A DNA stretch of 64,000 bases from Halesus radiatus (lineage: Eukaryota; Arthropoda; Insecta; Trichoptera; Limnephilidae), in assembly GCA_022606495.2 (NCBI GenBank), contig JAHDVE020003606.1:1-64000 (forward strand). The letters run 5' to 3'. A model generated the notes under the pieces. That model was not told the DNA's origin. It worked only from the letters and a program-made list of their open reading frames with translations, and searched no databases. Shown here one piece after another: positions 35,281-47,165 of this stretch. Position numbers and translations under genes: made by a program. Position 1 is the stretch's first letter, and every line of letters starts with the position of its first letter.

Positions 35281-35784
35281 TAGGGTTTATCTTATAATGT
35301 ACAAATAGATACAGCAATATACTTACCTGTCAGGTCACTTCAGATAAACTCTTTATATTATAAAGTTTTAGCTTGAGAAGATATGATTTTGAATGCACAG
35401 GACACAATATTAGAAAACAGTGAACATTTCATGATATTACATTTACTATTTAAATCTTATTTGTCATTGAAGACATGTTTTTAGTGTTTAATGTTTAAGT
35501 AATTTATTTTAATTATTAAAATGTTTGTAAAGCATGATTTATTATTTTAAACCTAATGTTATTTCAAATACCCAAATTATATATATTTATAATATTCAAA
35601 TAAAATAGCAATTAATGAAAAAAAAATCAAATATGTTTCAGGCTTGTTAACATCAATTATTATTGACAGTTTTACTTAAGGTCCGAAATGGTTAAATAAA
35701 ATCTCCCAATAATAAAAAAAAAAATTACATGTTGACGACATAAAAGTGGAGTCTATAATAACGTTTATAAAATAATAACAAAAA

Positions 35785-35965
35785 AAATTATCTCAGAAAA
35801 TAATATTAAAATCTTTTAGAAAGAAACATGAAACCGAAAAGACACAGAATCTGCGTTAGGTTTAATTTTTCATTTTAAGTGTTGTTAAGATAACAATCTT
35901 CAATGATTAAAAAATGTATTATATTGAGGTTTATAATCTTCAGTAAGTTATTCCAAAAAAAAACC
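35785..35965. mobile_element. TIR element of the tRNA-like family, copy C (no tRNA unit)
   Basis: Left AAAATAATATTAAAATCTTT and GAAACATGAAACCGAAAAGA; right TTTTTCATTTTAAGTGTTG and CAATCTTCAATGATTAAA; then the shared tail AGTAAGTTATTCCAA. Confidence 0.55.
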
Positions 35966-36061
35966 TTAAAAAAATATGGTTAAACGATACATGAAAACAG
36001 CCAAGGTTCGGCACTGGCATTCCACGAGAGTGGGAAAGCGACCAATTCGTCACTTTTGATG

Positions 36062-36530
36062 TCTAACTGACTAACCATCATGCCGTTTCTCCGCAGGGGT
36101 GGTTAGAAAGGACGAACCACCAAACAACTCGGTCTTGGCATACACTTCTTGCTTTATTCACATTCATATATCGTCTCATACATTATCTTCTGTTATTCGA
36201 ACTTCTGATATGGCCCGACTCAAGTATTTGATATACTCGATCGTGACATGTCTTTCTCGGGCATCCCCGGCTTCTTCCATTCACATTCGAGTCATATATT
36301 ATCCTTACACTCCTTTCTTCGTATGTTCGCTCTACATCCCCAAACCACCAAAGCGTCCCTTTCTTAATCTCACTCATTACGCTCACGTCAGTCTTGCATT
36401 CTTGACGAATCTCAACATTTTCACACGATCATACGTGGCTTTACCACACATTCGCCTCAGAGATCTCATTTCTACAGCATTCAGTCTACTTTCATCCTTC
36501 CTCTGCCATATTCCATTCCACACTGCAATA
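36062..36530 (-). mobile_element. RTE-like LINE ORF2 tail
   Basis: Minus translation: MSEIKKGTLWWFGDVERTYE, IIYDSNVNGRSRGCPRKTCH and DRVYQILESGHIRSSNNRR. This is the best preserved of three copies. Compared with the family, RGRPRKTW has become RGCPRKTC. The 3' end again carries GGTTAGTCAGTTAG. Confidence 0.8.
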
Positions 36531-36639
36531 CATCAGGGTTGGTATCAGCACTCAATTGTGGGCTGCTATCAGTATCGCATAAGTCACAACTAACAGCATC
36601 CAAAAGCAAGTCATGAGAGTAAAATATACGGGAAGATGA

Positions 36640-36770
36640 ATGAGACAAACAGTGGTTGAGAAGTATCCGGCTAATCAGATCTGGTCACTAAATACATTCA
36701 AAGCCATTTCTAAAAAAGTTTCGCCTCTGAACGATGGTCTTTCACCAGAGCAATACCGGGTGTTTCTGTT
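36640..36770 (-). mobile_element. SINE fragment, inverted
   Basis: On minus: GCTCTGGTGAAAGACCATCG, GAAATGGCTTTGAATGTATT and GACCAGATCTGATTAGCC follow the SINE body order. No head seen. Confidence 0.75.
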
Positions 36771-37466
36771 ACTTTGAGATCTTAATGACGATCCTGTAGT
36801 TCTCCCATTCAGTCTTCATCTGGTCCGTTCAGCTCCTCGGGTACCCCACCCTCTCCCCTCTTTCCCAAATCCGATCACAAGTCTCCCCGAGCTGTCAAGT
36901 CTCCCAGCAAGGTGATAGATATTCACAATGCTGGAATAGCACAGAACGAACTCTAACGATACTTCCCACAGAAAATTTAATATTTCTTTAAAATATTTAG
37001 AAATACGACGAATGATTAATGATTTTTTAAGTGAATATTTTCGGTAATGGGACAGCGTCGCCTGTATTGCGCTTATTTATTAAAAAGTACATATTATTCT
37101 CAACCACTCATCATGCCTTATTCCAGATGATAAAAATAATGGCGGTCATTACGAAAAATATATTGTCTTATTTTTTACCCGCGGCGGGCCGGTACTTAGG
37201 AAGTATTAAGATAAAATTTATAAGCATCCGACGAAGTGTTTTCTCATCGGATTTACTAATATTTTATAAGTGATTATTTGCGGTTGAGTAGATTTTATTC
37301 TATATGTCTGCTTGTTTTTAAAATATGTGCCTGCATTATTTTGTTTGCACTTTTCAACTCTGGACCGAAGGAAATTTGGAAAATCACAAATTTAAATAAA
37401 TAAATTGAAATTACTACTGTCATTAAGATGAATTTCACCATAATACATTGCTAAATTCCGTATATT
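36771..37466. other. Spacer, nothing recognised
   Basis: A C-rich piece near 36,840-36,900 could be more SINE body on the minus strand but is too diverged to call. Confidence 0.4.
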
Positions 37467-37800
37467 GGCGACCTCCGTGGCCGAGTGGTTAAGTAACTTG
37501 ACTCCCGAGACCGAGGTCGCGGGTTCGAAATACAATGTGTTCAAATAAATTGTTATTTTAAGTAATGTGTGTTATTTCGCATACAATTAACATAATATTA
37601 AAACAAGTTGAATACTCGTATTATATTTCCCCAGTATTCCAAGTATTGCCCTTGTTAAGGAACACTATTCAGAACTAGATATGAATAATCGGGCACATTC
37701 CACCCATTCTTTTCCCATCCATTTCCCCTCCCCACTTTTATCAGCCATTTGAGATGCGATAGTTCCACTGGCTCCGGGTAGTGCAGTAGTAACATTTAAA
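37467..37800 (+). mobile_element. tRNA-derived SINE with well-kept head
   Basis: The head GACCTCCGTGGCCGAGTGGT, TAAGTAACTTGACTCC and GGTCGCGGGTTCGAAAT keeps both pol III boxes. The body is shortened, ending near GTTCCACTGGCTCCGGG. Confidence 0.8.
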
Positions 37801-40182
37801 AAATCGATAAATATATGTGTTTAGTCACTGATATGAGGATTTTTATAGGTGGATTACATGACCCATTCATGAATGGAGCTCGCATCACACAACGGATATT
37901 AGTTTATTTTATTCGCCAGGATGATTCGCACATTTACCACAATTACTACTCCACTTGAATAGAATTGCCGGGCTATTTGACAAGCCCCATTACATTTGGA
38001 CCTACGCTGGGTAACAAACATTTCGAATCACACCGCCAGTTTCTTTCGTTGCACTATCCCCGTACCCCGTACCTATTCGGGTCCGCGTCGCGTGTCAGGG
38101 CTCGAATCTAAACGGCCATATTCAATTCTTATGTTTACTTAATATTCACGCGTCGGAGCGTGTCGGTCATATCACGGAGGTGTAAAATGATTCGATTTGC
38201 ATAAAAACAATTCAAGTATCAACACGAAAGCAGACGGCCATATAAATATCCTGGATAAAGGACAAAGGGATCCCGTTAAATCCATTGTCCCAACACATCG
38301 GGCGTAATATAGAGGATAACGACTCATCATGTCGGAGGATAGAATTTCATTATAACGGCCGTTAAGGGTTAGAGGGTAGCGCAATCGCGCCACTGACGGC
38401 GCAGCAAGGGTCAATGTTAAATGTTGTGCATTTTATAGTCAGCACTCTCAGCATGGTATATACCATCATTAGATTTAATTCTACATTTTCTTTGTTCATA
38501 TCACAATGGATAATTGCCCCCCGACAAAGCAAACGACCTATTTCATGTTTCGCGCTAATCGGAAGACTGTAACAGCCTAAATAATCTGTATTGTGTAGTT
38601 GGATTTTACGGGCGCGTATAGGTGTACCGGAGCACCCACCGCTTCCGCAGGGAAACATTCCATTATTATCCAACTTTGAAGGAGCACCTACTTGTTTTGT
38701 CTCGTCCGATGCTGTAAAGCAAACTACCACCTAGTTGTCGCTAGCTTTTACTAAACCGTTTAAGTAAACTTCCTAAAATATTAAATTTTGTTGTTAAATT
38801 ATAATGACGCTCGGTACAAAAATAGCCAGAAATGAACAGCCGGAAACTTTTAAAACTTCTTCTTCCTCTACCACAACTTCACTTTTGTCGCTAGTCCTAT
38901 AAGCTATAGAAAGTCCGATAGTTTTTTGATAAATATATTTAGATTCTACTAGACTTAGGCCAAGACCTAACCAATAAATAGTTGACTCGACACAGATCCG
39001 TAAAAACTCCATTTCCAGGGAACGGCTCACCGTTCAAGAGTTTTCGCGCATATTATAATATTATTGATACACAACGGCTGTCAACTGCCGACACTACAAA
39101 AATGGGTAGCAAAAATTCACTAACAACCAAAACAAATTAAAGAAATAACACGATTAGGGATTCGCATAAAAGCTACACGTAAAAGGGAAATAATTCTGGT
39201 AAAGCCTTTTTATCACCCCATTCAAATCATTTGATTCTATTTCGGTGTTGAATTACATCAATATAATTTTGTATTCAATCCACCTAAGCCGTTGAGTATA
39301 TCTTGAACCGAAATACGAAAGCGAATCAATGCATTGTTCTCGAAATAAAACCGAATAAACAATATATTTTTATGTACAAACCTCTGTTTCCATTCTCCTA
39401 ACGGTTAAGACTTAATTCAATTCAACTGCGTAAGGAAAACAAATATTTGATTACGTACTTACACTCGGAATAAATCACTTGAGCTTTCCACATTTTCAGC
39501 AAAAATTGTGAATTTGTTATAAAGCCAAAGCGCTTTGCCCTCAGGCAGTATATAGGCACTGCCGCTGAAGGGCGGGGAGAAAATAAATCAAGTGGATAAA
39601 TAGAGACGGTAATCTACATAAGAATTAAGAAGTTGAAGATAAGATATGAACACCGAAAACCTTTATTGCCCGGAGTAATTGAAATTAATTTCAGTAGCAT
39701 TTTTCTTTTTCGGGATGCTTTCGGAAAACTTACATTTTTATTTGTTTGAGTAATTATTAGTTTGATGAGGCTGTTAAATATTTATGAGACGGTTTTAATT
39801 ATTCCGCGGTCGCAATAAAGAAATTACGCAACCTTTCGCGTTATTTTATGTGCTATGCTGCGCGACCTTGATCGAGACAATCTTATAATGGTATTTGCGT
39901 TGTCTGGACATTTTCCAACTCATAATAATGAAAGCACTTTGGTGTATACACTCGTATATGATAAAACAACAAGCTCTGGAGGCAGGTTGAGGAAGAAACG
40001 ATCGGAGAGATGTGAAGATCGTGGTCCATGCAAATAACCTAGTCCCCATGACAGGAATACATAGTTTTTTGGTTGAAGTTGGATTATTAGACGAAATTTT
40101 GACAGGTATCAGACGAAGTTCAAGGGTGGGTGCGGATTTTTTTAATGAATTTAGTATGTTCAAGATGTTGAACTTATATTAA
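37801..40182. other. Low-repeat region
   Basis: Little repeat content. GC-richer parts (38,030-38,190; 38,340-38,700) have no recognisable domain. A minus frame of 122 codons at 38,362-38,730 has no family I know. A minisatellite relic sits near 38,510. Confidence 0.35.
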
Positions 40183-40340
40183 GTATTAATAAAAGTTTAA
40201 TCATTGTAGAAAATAAAATTTAAAAATCTCAATGAAATATGAAAAGGAAAATATAAAGGTAACGGTCGGCACTCGAACCCAGATATCGGGACTGGCGTCT
40301 CTGCCAATTGATTTTTATTAACTAAAATCTTGGTTACAAA
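40183..40340 (-). mobile_element. TIR/tRNA-like element, copy D
   Basis: TTTAATCATTGTAGAAAATA and CAATGAAATATGAAAAGGAA are the family's left end. Next to it, on minus, CAATTGGCAGAGACGCCAG and CTGGGTTCGAGTGCCGACC give a tRNA-like D arm and B box. Confidence 0.5.
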
Positions 40341-40461
40341 TGTATTCAGATAGAACTTTGAAATCATACAAGCAGCCAAAAAAATATGGGAATTAATTTA
40401 GCACAATAATGATAATGTTTTATTTGACATTTATATGTTTTGATCGATATAAATGGTGGAA

Positions 40462-40560
40462 AATAATTAGGTCTTAATAGCTCAATTGGTAGAGATGCCT
40501 GTGCCGGTAAGACTAAAGGATAACTAAAACTCTTTTTGATCCCCGTCATCATTGTCAGGC
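40462..40560 (+). ncRNA. Partial tRNA-like head
   Basis: TTAATAGCTCAATTGGTAGAG is an A-box/D-arm match; the B box is not recognisable. It faces the minus-strand head at 40.25-40.33 kb. Confidence 0.4.
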
Positions 40561-40904
40561 TTTCTCAACAAACATAAAATTTGTAATGCATCGGTACAGT
40601 AGAATCATTTTTAAAAGATTCTTGCTTGTGTAGTAGTGTACTGTATAATATCACCCCTGGGGGGTTATAGGCGACTGCAGGTGGGTGTTTCAAATTTCGA
40701 ACCAATCTGAAACACTATCGGTGCGCACAAATACATTCAAACGTGCGACCCTGAAAAGAATTTGCCTTTACTAACTAGTGTTTAGTAATAATATCTTGTA
40801 CGTAAGTACCTTTTTCATAATTTAAAGTTTCTAGTCAGATTTCATAACAAGAGATTAAATCAATAAAGATTTTGATTCGGAAGTTGTTACGGGTTAAATA
40901 GGTA

Positions 40905-41130
40905 ACTGTGCAAAGCCAATAAGCCCTTGGGAGTCCCAAGTAGCCACAGTCAATGAAACAATTGTTACATTCCCATTTTGTGGAACGTATAAGGAGACTG
41001 CAGGAAGTGGGGCAATGAACTTAAAGAGAAAGAGGAGGGTTGGGAAGTACCTGGCTTTTCAGATCAGATTCGCATAACCATTTCAAGCAACCTTTCCATG
41101 TGTGTTTTTACCATGGCGATTATGAGATAA
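40905..41130 (-). mobile_element. SINE fragment, inverted
   Basis: On minus: AGGTTGCTTGAAATGGTTAT, ATCTGATCTGAAAAGCCAGG and TACTTCCCAACCCTCCTCTT, then a diverged 3' part. Confidence 0.7.
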
Positions 41131-44100
41131 CCTTACTATGGAATGCATGCAATATATTTTCAGTACTAGGTATTTAAATACGGTTCTTACTGACCTGTCA
41201 TGAAGGACTTCAATTGAGTTAGTATACTTGGCAATAAAATGAAAACATTTATAAGTGGAACTATTTTTTTTTTACTCTGGCACCGCCAAGCTATTCAACC
41301 TCTTTTTTAAATTTGTTCTACACATTAAAAAACGTTCACATTCGAGGTTAACATTTCATTTTAAAGGAAAAGTCCAAAACAACATTTGTCGATTATGTTT
41401 ACGTATTCGTTAAAATTTATGATTTCGATAGGTGAATTAGATTGAGTTTTATTTTGATTTAACATTTAATAAATGCGTATTTCGTTACATACATTTCATA
41501 AACACAAATAATCGCTTTTCCATGTAATTATCGTCCTTGCAAATTGTTTAATAATAAAAAAAGATTTATTCTAAAATCGCAGCGCCTTAAATTTTTGTAT
41601 ACTTTTAAGTGCCAGACGGTGGGTATATTTATTGCTAATTACAGTAAAAAAGCTTGATAACTCATTAAATCTCGGTAGTCACAGAGGTCAAAAGGCTACG
41701 GAATTAATCTCTTATACTTTTTGTTCCCCTTAAATACTCATTAACAAAACAGTTAATAAATTATATTATCAACCGAGTTAAAGAGAATCTCGCAAGCGTA
41801 TTCTCTTGCATCAAATGACTCAAGTTTGAAACAAACATTAGCGTAGGAATTAGGAAAGGAGCTGCCGGGGCATTTAGCAAAAACCGTGCATTTCTCAAAT
41901 CTCATTCATATCTCGAAACGTTGATAAGAAGACACGGGAAGCTTGAAGTTTGCGTCGTGGTTGCTGCAGGATTTGCGAGACTAGTTTCAAAATAATTTGA
42001 AGATTTATCAAACTAAACCTTGGTACAGAAGGTTCAAATACTAAACCTAGGATAACACGGTGGAGGAGTGGGTGCACCGCGATCTGCGATACCGGGCTCT
42101 AGTGTCAGTGTTGCTAGCTTCAGTCTTATTTCAAAGTCCAATGGAATTAGATTTACTCTTATGCTACTCTGGAAGGTCAGACTCGCAAATGGAATTATGT
42201 TGTCATGGCATGGAAAATCTTAACGAAGTAAAGCAAAATGAAGCTGTGTTCAGCGTTTACGGTAACTTTATTGTATTATCTATCGTATACAGTGTACGCC
42301 GTACCTACACTAGTCGGTTGCGGAATCACTTGCCGGTTTTTGTGTTTCCTCTCTCCTACAACGTTATTCTCTACAAGACCGGGGTTCATTGGTAAGTTTC
42401 CCCAAAGATGGGTTTCCCCCGGGGAAACCAGGGTTTACAAAAGGTTGAAGAGGGCTTTTTATATAACTTTTAATAATGTAGAACTCTTCTGAGGCATAGA
42501 AAAACCATTGTTACAAATTAATGAAAAAATAAAAAAATCAGCCTTTGAATAGAATTGTTCTCATTAAATTAACAAAAAAATACTGTGAGTGGGGAGTAAA
42601 AAGCCGCTTAGAACTAACCAATAAAAATAAATCTACCAAGAAACCAAATCTGCTGAAAAATAAATTGACGCAAAGATTTTTCATAACCTTCTTCAGTGGA
42701 TTTGGTAGCTTTTCAAAGTGTAGAGGAAAAACTGCGTCCCCTACCTTTACCACCGGGTTCTTACGTTAACTTTTAACTCGGTGTTTCCTCTGCAACTATG
42801 CGGGATTTGCGGGATGGTGTTGGTGCGGTAAGTCATCTGGTAGTCTGACGCAGATGCTGGCGGGGTATTTTTATGCAAACGACTCGAGGATTACCAATTA
42901 GTAATTACCAAGATAACGAAGGCCTCTCGCAAAACGGTGTGAGACGGGGTGAGCCCGGATTAGCCGGAGGAGATTAATTAAGAAGATGGTATACATCTTC
43001 CTAAGATGGCATGATCAATTTCGGGTTTTAATATTACGGCTTCGTTACTCGTTACCCTTTTGTCGCCGCTCCATTATTCGCCATATATAATTAAAAATAA
43101 TAATTGTTATGATATCGCTGATGATGGTCGTGCAATAAATTACCGCGCTGCGACGGCGAACTTTTGGTTTACGGCTTATGTTTGAGCGCCGTAATTAAAT
43201 AAAATGACTCAATTATCAAATTAAGATTTTATTACGCACTATAAATATTAAATGGCGTTGTCATATAACCTGAATGCTGGATGTAAGAAAAATATTAGAA
43301 AACCAATGATTTATAATTATTTTTAGCGTAGTTTAGTTTCTTTTAGGATTTTGTAAGATGGTTAAATATTGAGAATTGCATCAATTTTTTATATGGATAG
43401 ATTCTTTGAAAGCTGTTATTCTAAAAGAACTTAGTTTTTTTTGAGCATTTTAAATTGTTATTTTCTACGGTAAATATTATTTTAAGGAGAGTAAAGGGGT
43501 GATTCATTCCATACGTGTTTCTCTGCCAGATCTTAAACCTGAACCTGTTACAATGGTTTCCACGTTAACTTAATGCTAGCGTAACATTAATAACTTATTT
43601 TTGCGAGATAACAATAATCATAAAATTTTATAACATTTAAAAAGTGAAAAACGTATTTTAATTTTGCGCGAGACATAAAATCCAGCAGTCCACCTTTATG
43701 CTTGGTATGAAAGTGGTCATGATGAAATAATAAAAACGTAAGTGCCCGCTTTACTCTCCATGTATTAAGTTTAACGGGGGCTTTATCGGTCATAAACCGA
43801 TGGGCCTGTATGGAGGTAACATCTACCACTGTTTTAAGTATCGGAGATTTGATATTGACATGCTTTTTCCATATACCTTGGTAAACATCTATGTACATTA
43901 AAAAGGCATTTCTTAAAAAGTGTCACCAATTCGCTATTCGAGGAAGAGTTATCGTTAAACTTTCGCCATCGCTTGCAAAATTTTATTGTTATTAAAAGAC
44001 AGATGTAATGGGTTTCGGTAGCTCGTAAACGCTATCATCAGTTATGGTAGGAATTCGGGGATCGGGAACGAATATCTACATAAGACGTAGACGTAGGCGT

Positions 44101-44429
44101 TTATAATCGCTTGGCTTAATGTTGGTACATAAATTAATAACAAACTCTACGGATATAATCTATTAAATACGTAGTCGAAATAAAATGTATTTTCAATGGT
44201 TCCATAATAAAACAGAATAATAACAAGACAGAACATTGAAGAAAAGTGAAGAAAAAGAACAAACAAATAATAAACCAAACCTAACCTAAGCTGAACTAAC
44301 CCAACCTTACCTATTAATTCTTTCAGAAGGTTCTATTTTGACACTGTTCTGTTTTATAAGGTTATCATTTTCAATATTGATACCATGATGCATGGTGATC
44401 GAGAAGTTAGTCTTTTTTTAAGCTCCCAC
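41131..44429. other. Low-repeat region with GC-richer blocks
   Basis: No transposon or coding domain recognised. The block at 42,780-43,260 is notable for homeodomain-type cores (TAATTA, AATTAATTAAG, TTTTATTACGC) in moderately GC-rich DNA. A short CCTAACCTAAG tract lies near 44,276. Confidence 0.35.
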
Positions 44430-45718
44430 TAAGCTTCGACCTCTCTTTAGAAACTGGTGTATTTCTTGATACTTTAAAAAATCTCAAAAAATTATCCCAA
44501 CTTCAAAAGCTGGTCAAGGATATCCTGGAAAATTTTAGACCGGTGGCAATACTGTTTGTTCCAGAAAAGTTATTCAAATCGATACTCCATAAATACATGC
44601 TATCTTAAGTAAAGCCGTTCTTAATATCGGAAGAGCACGGGTTTAGAAAGGGCTGATCAACAGACACACACCTATTGGTTACTCACAGATTTTATCTCCA
44701 AATCTTTAGATATAGGCTACGCAGTACATTGCTCATACAATGATTTTTCAAAGGCCACTGATACCTTAAAAAAGACAACTTATTAAATAATCTGTCAACG
44801 ATAGGCTTTTATTTACGGTTTATAATTTTTATTTCCAGCTATTTTACTGAAAGAAAATAATTTGTATAGCGTGGAATGTTCTTATGAAAATTATCGTTTG
44901 TGCTCTCTGGAGTTCCTCGGGGCTCTATTTTAGACCCGGTCCTCTTTTCTATTTTTTATAATATCGCCAAGATTCTTCTGCTGTCCAGGTCTTTCCTTAT
45001 ATCTAATGACCTAAAACTATTCTTATAAATACAAGCTTTAGAAAACTGTAATCGACTCCAATCGAACATTTATAGATGTGTTGATTGGAGTAAAAAGAAA
45101 CAGATTAAGATCAACGTTTCATTATTTCTTTCAGAAGGGCATATCATTTTTAGTTTTACTGGTATGCTTTGAAGGCCCGAGTTTAAAACATGTCTCCACT
45201 ATGAAGGATCTTGATATCGTATTTGATCGTTTGCTAACATTTCATGCTCATATTGAAATGACCTGTAGTATTTCATTAAAATGTTGGGTTTCGTCCAACG
45301 TACTGCGAAGAATTTTAGAGACACCCGGGTTTTTATAATTCAATACAATTCATCGGTAAGGAGTAGGCTTAAAAGTGGGTTCGTGGTTTGGAGTATACAC
45401 CAGATGAAGTAATCTCTCACGTTGGAAAGAGTTCAGAAGAAATTTCTGGCTATTGAAAGTATGGCTACTGCCCGTGGCTCTATCTTGCTCTATTATGATC
45501 GGAATGAACCATCTATGGGTCAAAAGGGATGTGCATATTGGTACACATTTCTTCAGACTGATTCATGGATGACGATAGATATCATGGAGACCATTAATTT
45601 TTATTTTCCCGAAGGTTATCTCCGTCATCAACAGCATAGACTATTTTATCTCCCGACCTACGGGACAAACTTGCCAATGGTAATGTTGATGGGGAGGGCA
45701 ATATTGAATAAATAGAAT
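44430..45718 (+). mobile_element. Decayed LINE RT domain and tail (jockey/CR1-like)
   Basis: Across several frames the RT order is visible: ILENFRPVAILFVPEKLFKS, ISEEHGFRKG and STDTHLLVT; then a match to SGVPRGSILxPVLF; then ISNDLKLFL in place of YADDLKIF; then SRLKSGFVVWS, ERVQKKFLA and a late tail with INFYFPEGYLRH...FYLPTYGTNLP. Many frameshifts and stops are present and the catalytic YADD is lost, so it cannot be active. Length is about 1.3 kb. Known: this is the order of RT and post-RT motifs in jockey/CR1-type ORF2. Confidence 0.8.
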
Positions 45719-45993
45719 CACTTATTTAGTGGGATATTGAAATATTTAATATCATTCTAAATTAATTTAAATGGCAATATTTGTTGCTGATTATATAGAC
45801 CTACTCGTTTTTATCAATTTTTTTTTTATCTATTGTGTATGTCTATGTACCTATCTATTTACTACGTGCTCTGTTATAGGTTCTGATTTATAATTTGTAT
45901 CATCTTAAAAAATGCTCTAAAGTTGAACCTTTGTAATGTTTAAAATATACATACATATACATATACATATATATATATATATATATATATTGA
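45719..45993 (+). mobile_element. 3' UTR of the 44-kb LINE and (TA)n
   Basis: AT-rich sequence ends in ACATACATATACATATAC and a TA tract (45,945-45,990). Confidence 0.5.
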
Positions 45994-46523
45994 ATTGAAA
46001 TGAATATATTGGAGAAAGACGTTTTATTTGATGATACCACAATTTTATTGATTCTCCCCGTTCAGAGCTGGGGTTCCATTAGATAAGCATTTTGTGAAAA
46101 TAGACAAGAAGAAGGTTAAACGTATATAGCACGAGAAACTTATTATATATTTAGTCACTGAGTATGGTCATGGTGATAATAAAAGGATCTTTGACATTCA
46201 AAAAGTTGGCAGGTAGTTTTATTGTGAATTAAATAATGCTATGTGTTCAAGTACCCAACTTAGTTTAATGTCACAATAAAGGTACGTTAACGTCAAATAG
46301 TGGTGGGCGTGATTGAAGGGGAAGTGTTGGAACTTCTCAGCCATTTACTTTACGGCAAAGGGCCGGAGTATTCGAGTTAAACTGTAAAACGAAATTATCG
46401 CACCGATTCGATGTTGATTTTAAAAAAACGTAACTAAAAAGTTTTGCAGCTCCCGTATTAAGTTTTTATATTTATATATTGTAAAAATCACTGCTAATAA
46501 TAATTTCAGTAACTCACTCTCGT

Positions 46524-46759
46524 TCAAGACTTGTTAATATTATCCTCCATTTTTATAAATCCCATATTATTGGTATATATAGCAGCCAATAATATGGGAT
46601 TTACCCCGATATCATACTTCAAGTTCAAGACTTGTTAATATTATCCTCCATTTTTATAAATCTCATATTATTGGTATATACAGCAGCCAATAATATGGGA
46701 TTTATAAAAATGGAGGATAATATTAACAAGTTTTGAACACGAAGTATGATATCGGTGTA
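46524..46759. repeat. 73-bp-arm palindrome with a partial direct duplicate
   Basis: Arms 46,602-46,674 and 46,687-46,759 pair (CGATATCATACTTC with GAAGTATGATATCG; TTAATATTATCCTCCATTTT with AAAATGGAGGATAATATTAA), loop about 12 nt. A piece identical in order (about 46,524-46,602) precedes it as a direct repeat. The right arm holds the left TIR of the next element. Confidence 0.85.
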
Positions 46760-46945
46760 AATGGCGTAAATTGAACTGGTCTCATTAGCTAAGTTGGTTA
46801 AGCGGTTACCCCGGATAGGTAGAGGTCCTGGGTTCGAGTCCCAGATGCGACTGAAATTTTTTTTTAATTTCTGTTTTTCGGTTTCGTGGTTCATTTGGGA
46901 TGTGTTAATATTATCTTCTTCAATGATTAAATATAATATTTCTAC
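46700..46945 (+). mobile_element. TIR element enclosing a tRNA-like unit, copy E
   Basis: Left GGAGGATAATATTAACAAG (in the palindrome arm) and right GTGTTAATATTATCTTC, preceded by TTTCTGTTTTTCGGTTTCGT, enclose a plus-strand tRNA-like unit. ATGATTAAATATAAT follows, as in copy A. Here the tRNA-like strand is the same as the right-end tail, unlike copy A. Confidence 0.65.
46778..46852 (+). ncRNA. tRNA-like pol III unit
   Basis: Acceptor GGTCTCA / TGCGACT pairs at six of seven positions counting one G-T. Anticodon stem TTACC / GGTAG encloses loop CCGGATA. T arm CTGGG-TTCGAGT-CCCAG is perfect; B box GGTTCGAGTCC is consensus. The D stem has one mismatch and position 33 is C, not T. It looks more like a real tRNA than copy A but is embedded in a repeat. 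Confidence 0.65.
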
Positions 46946-47094
46946 AAACGATATGTTAAAATACCAAATACGCCATTACAATAGGTGGATATGTGTATAT
47001 TTGTAATATTTTGTGGTAAATGATAAATTTATTTTAAATGTTAAAATAAATTTATTATTTAGAGAAAGAATTGAACAGAAGAAGGAATAAATAT

Positions 47095-47165
47095 AATAAT
47101 AATAATTGGATGATTTGTATAGCGCCGTTTTTGTGAAAAATCACCTCTAGGACGCTGTAAGTTGT
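47095..47165 (-). repeat. 3'-end hairpin 'X' copy 5
   Basis: AATAATAATAATTGGATGAT, TTGTATAGCGCCGTTTTTGT and CACCTCTAGGACGCTGTAA; slightly decayed. Confidence 0.75.

Noticed and set aside
38362..38730. 122-codon minus frame as a gene
   Set aside because: No recognisable domain, no splice context and no repeat partner; not supported beyond length.
44003..44045. Minus CTGATGATAGC...GCTACCGAAACCC as a hammerhead
   Set aside because: Stem II and core overlap in register and there is no stem III palindrome; too weak to claim.
44270..44315. Interstitial telomere (CCTAA)n
   Set aside because: Only about two clean units; too short to call.
46778..46852. Functional tRNA gene
   Set aside because: Embedded in a repeated TIR element, position 33 is C and the D stem is imperfect; kept only as tRNA-like.
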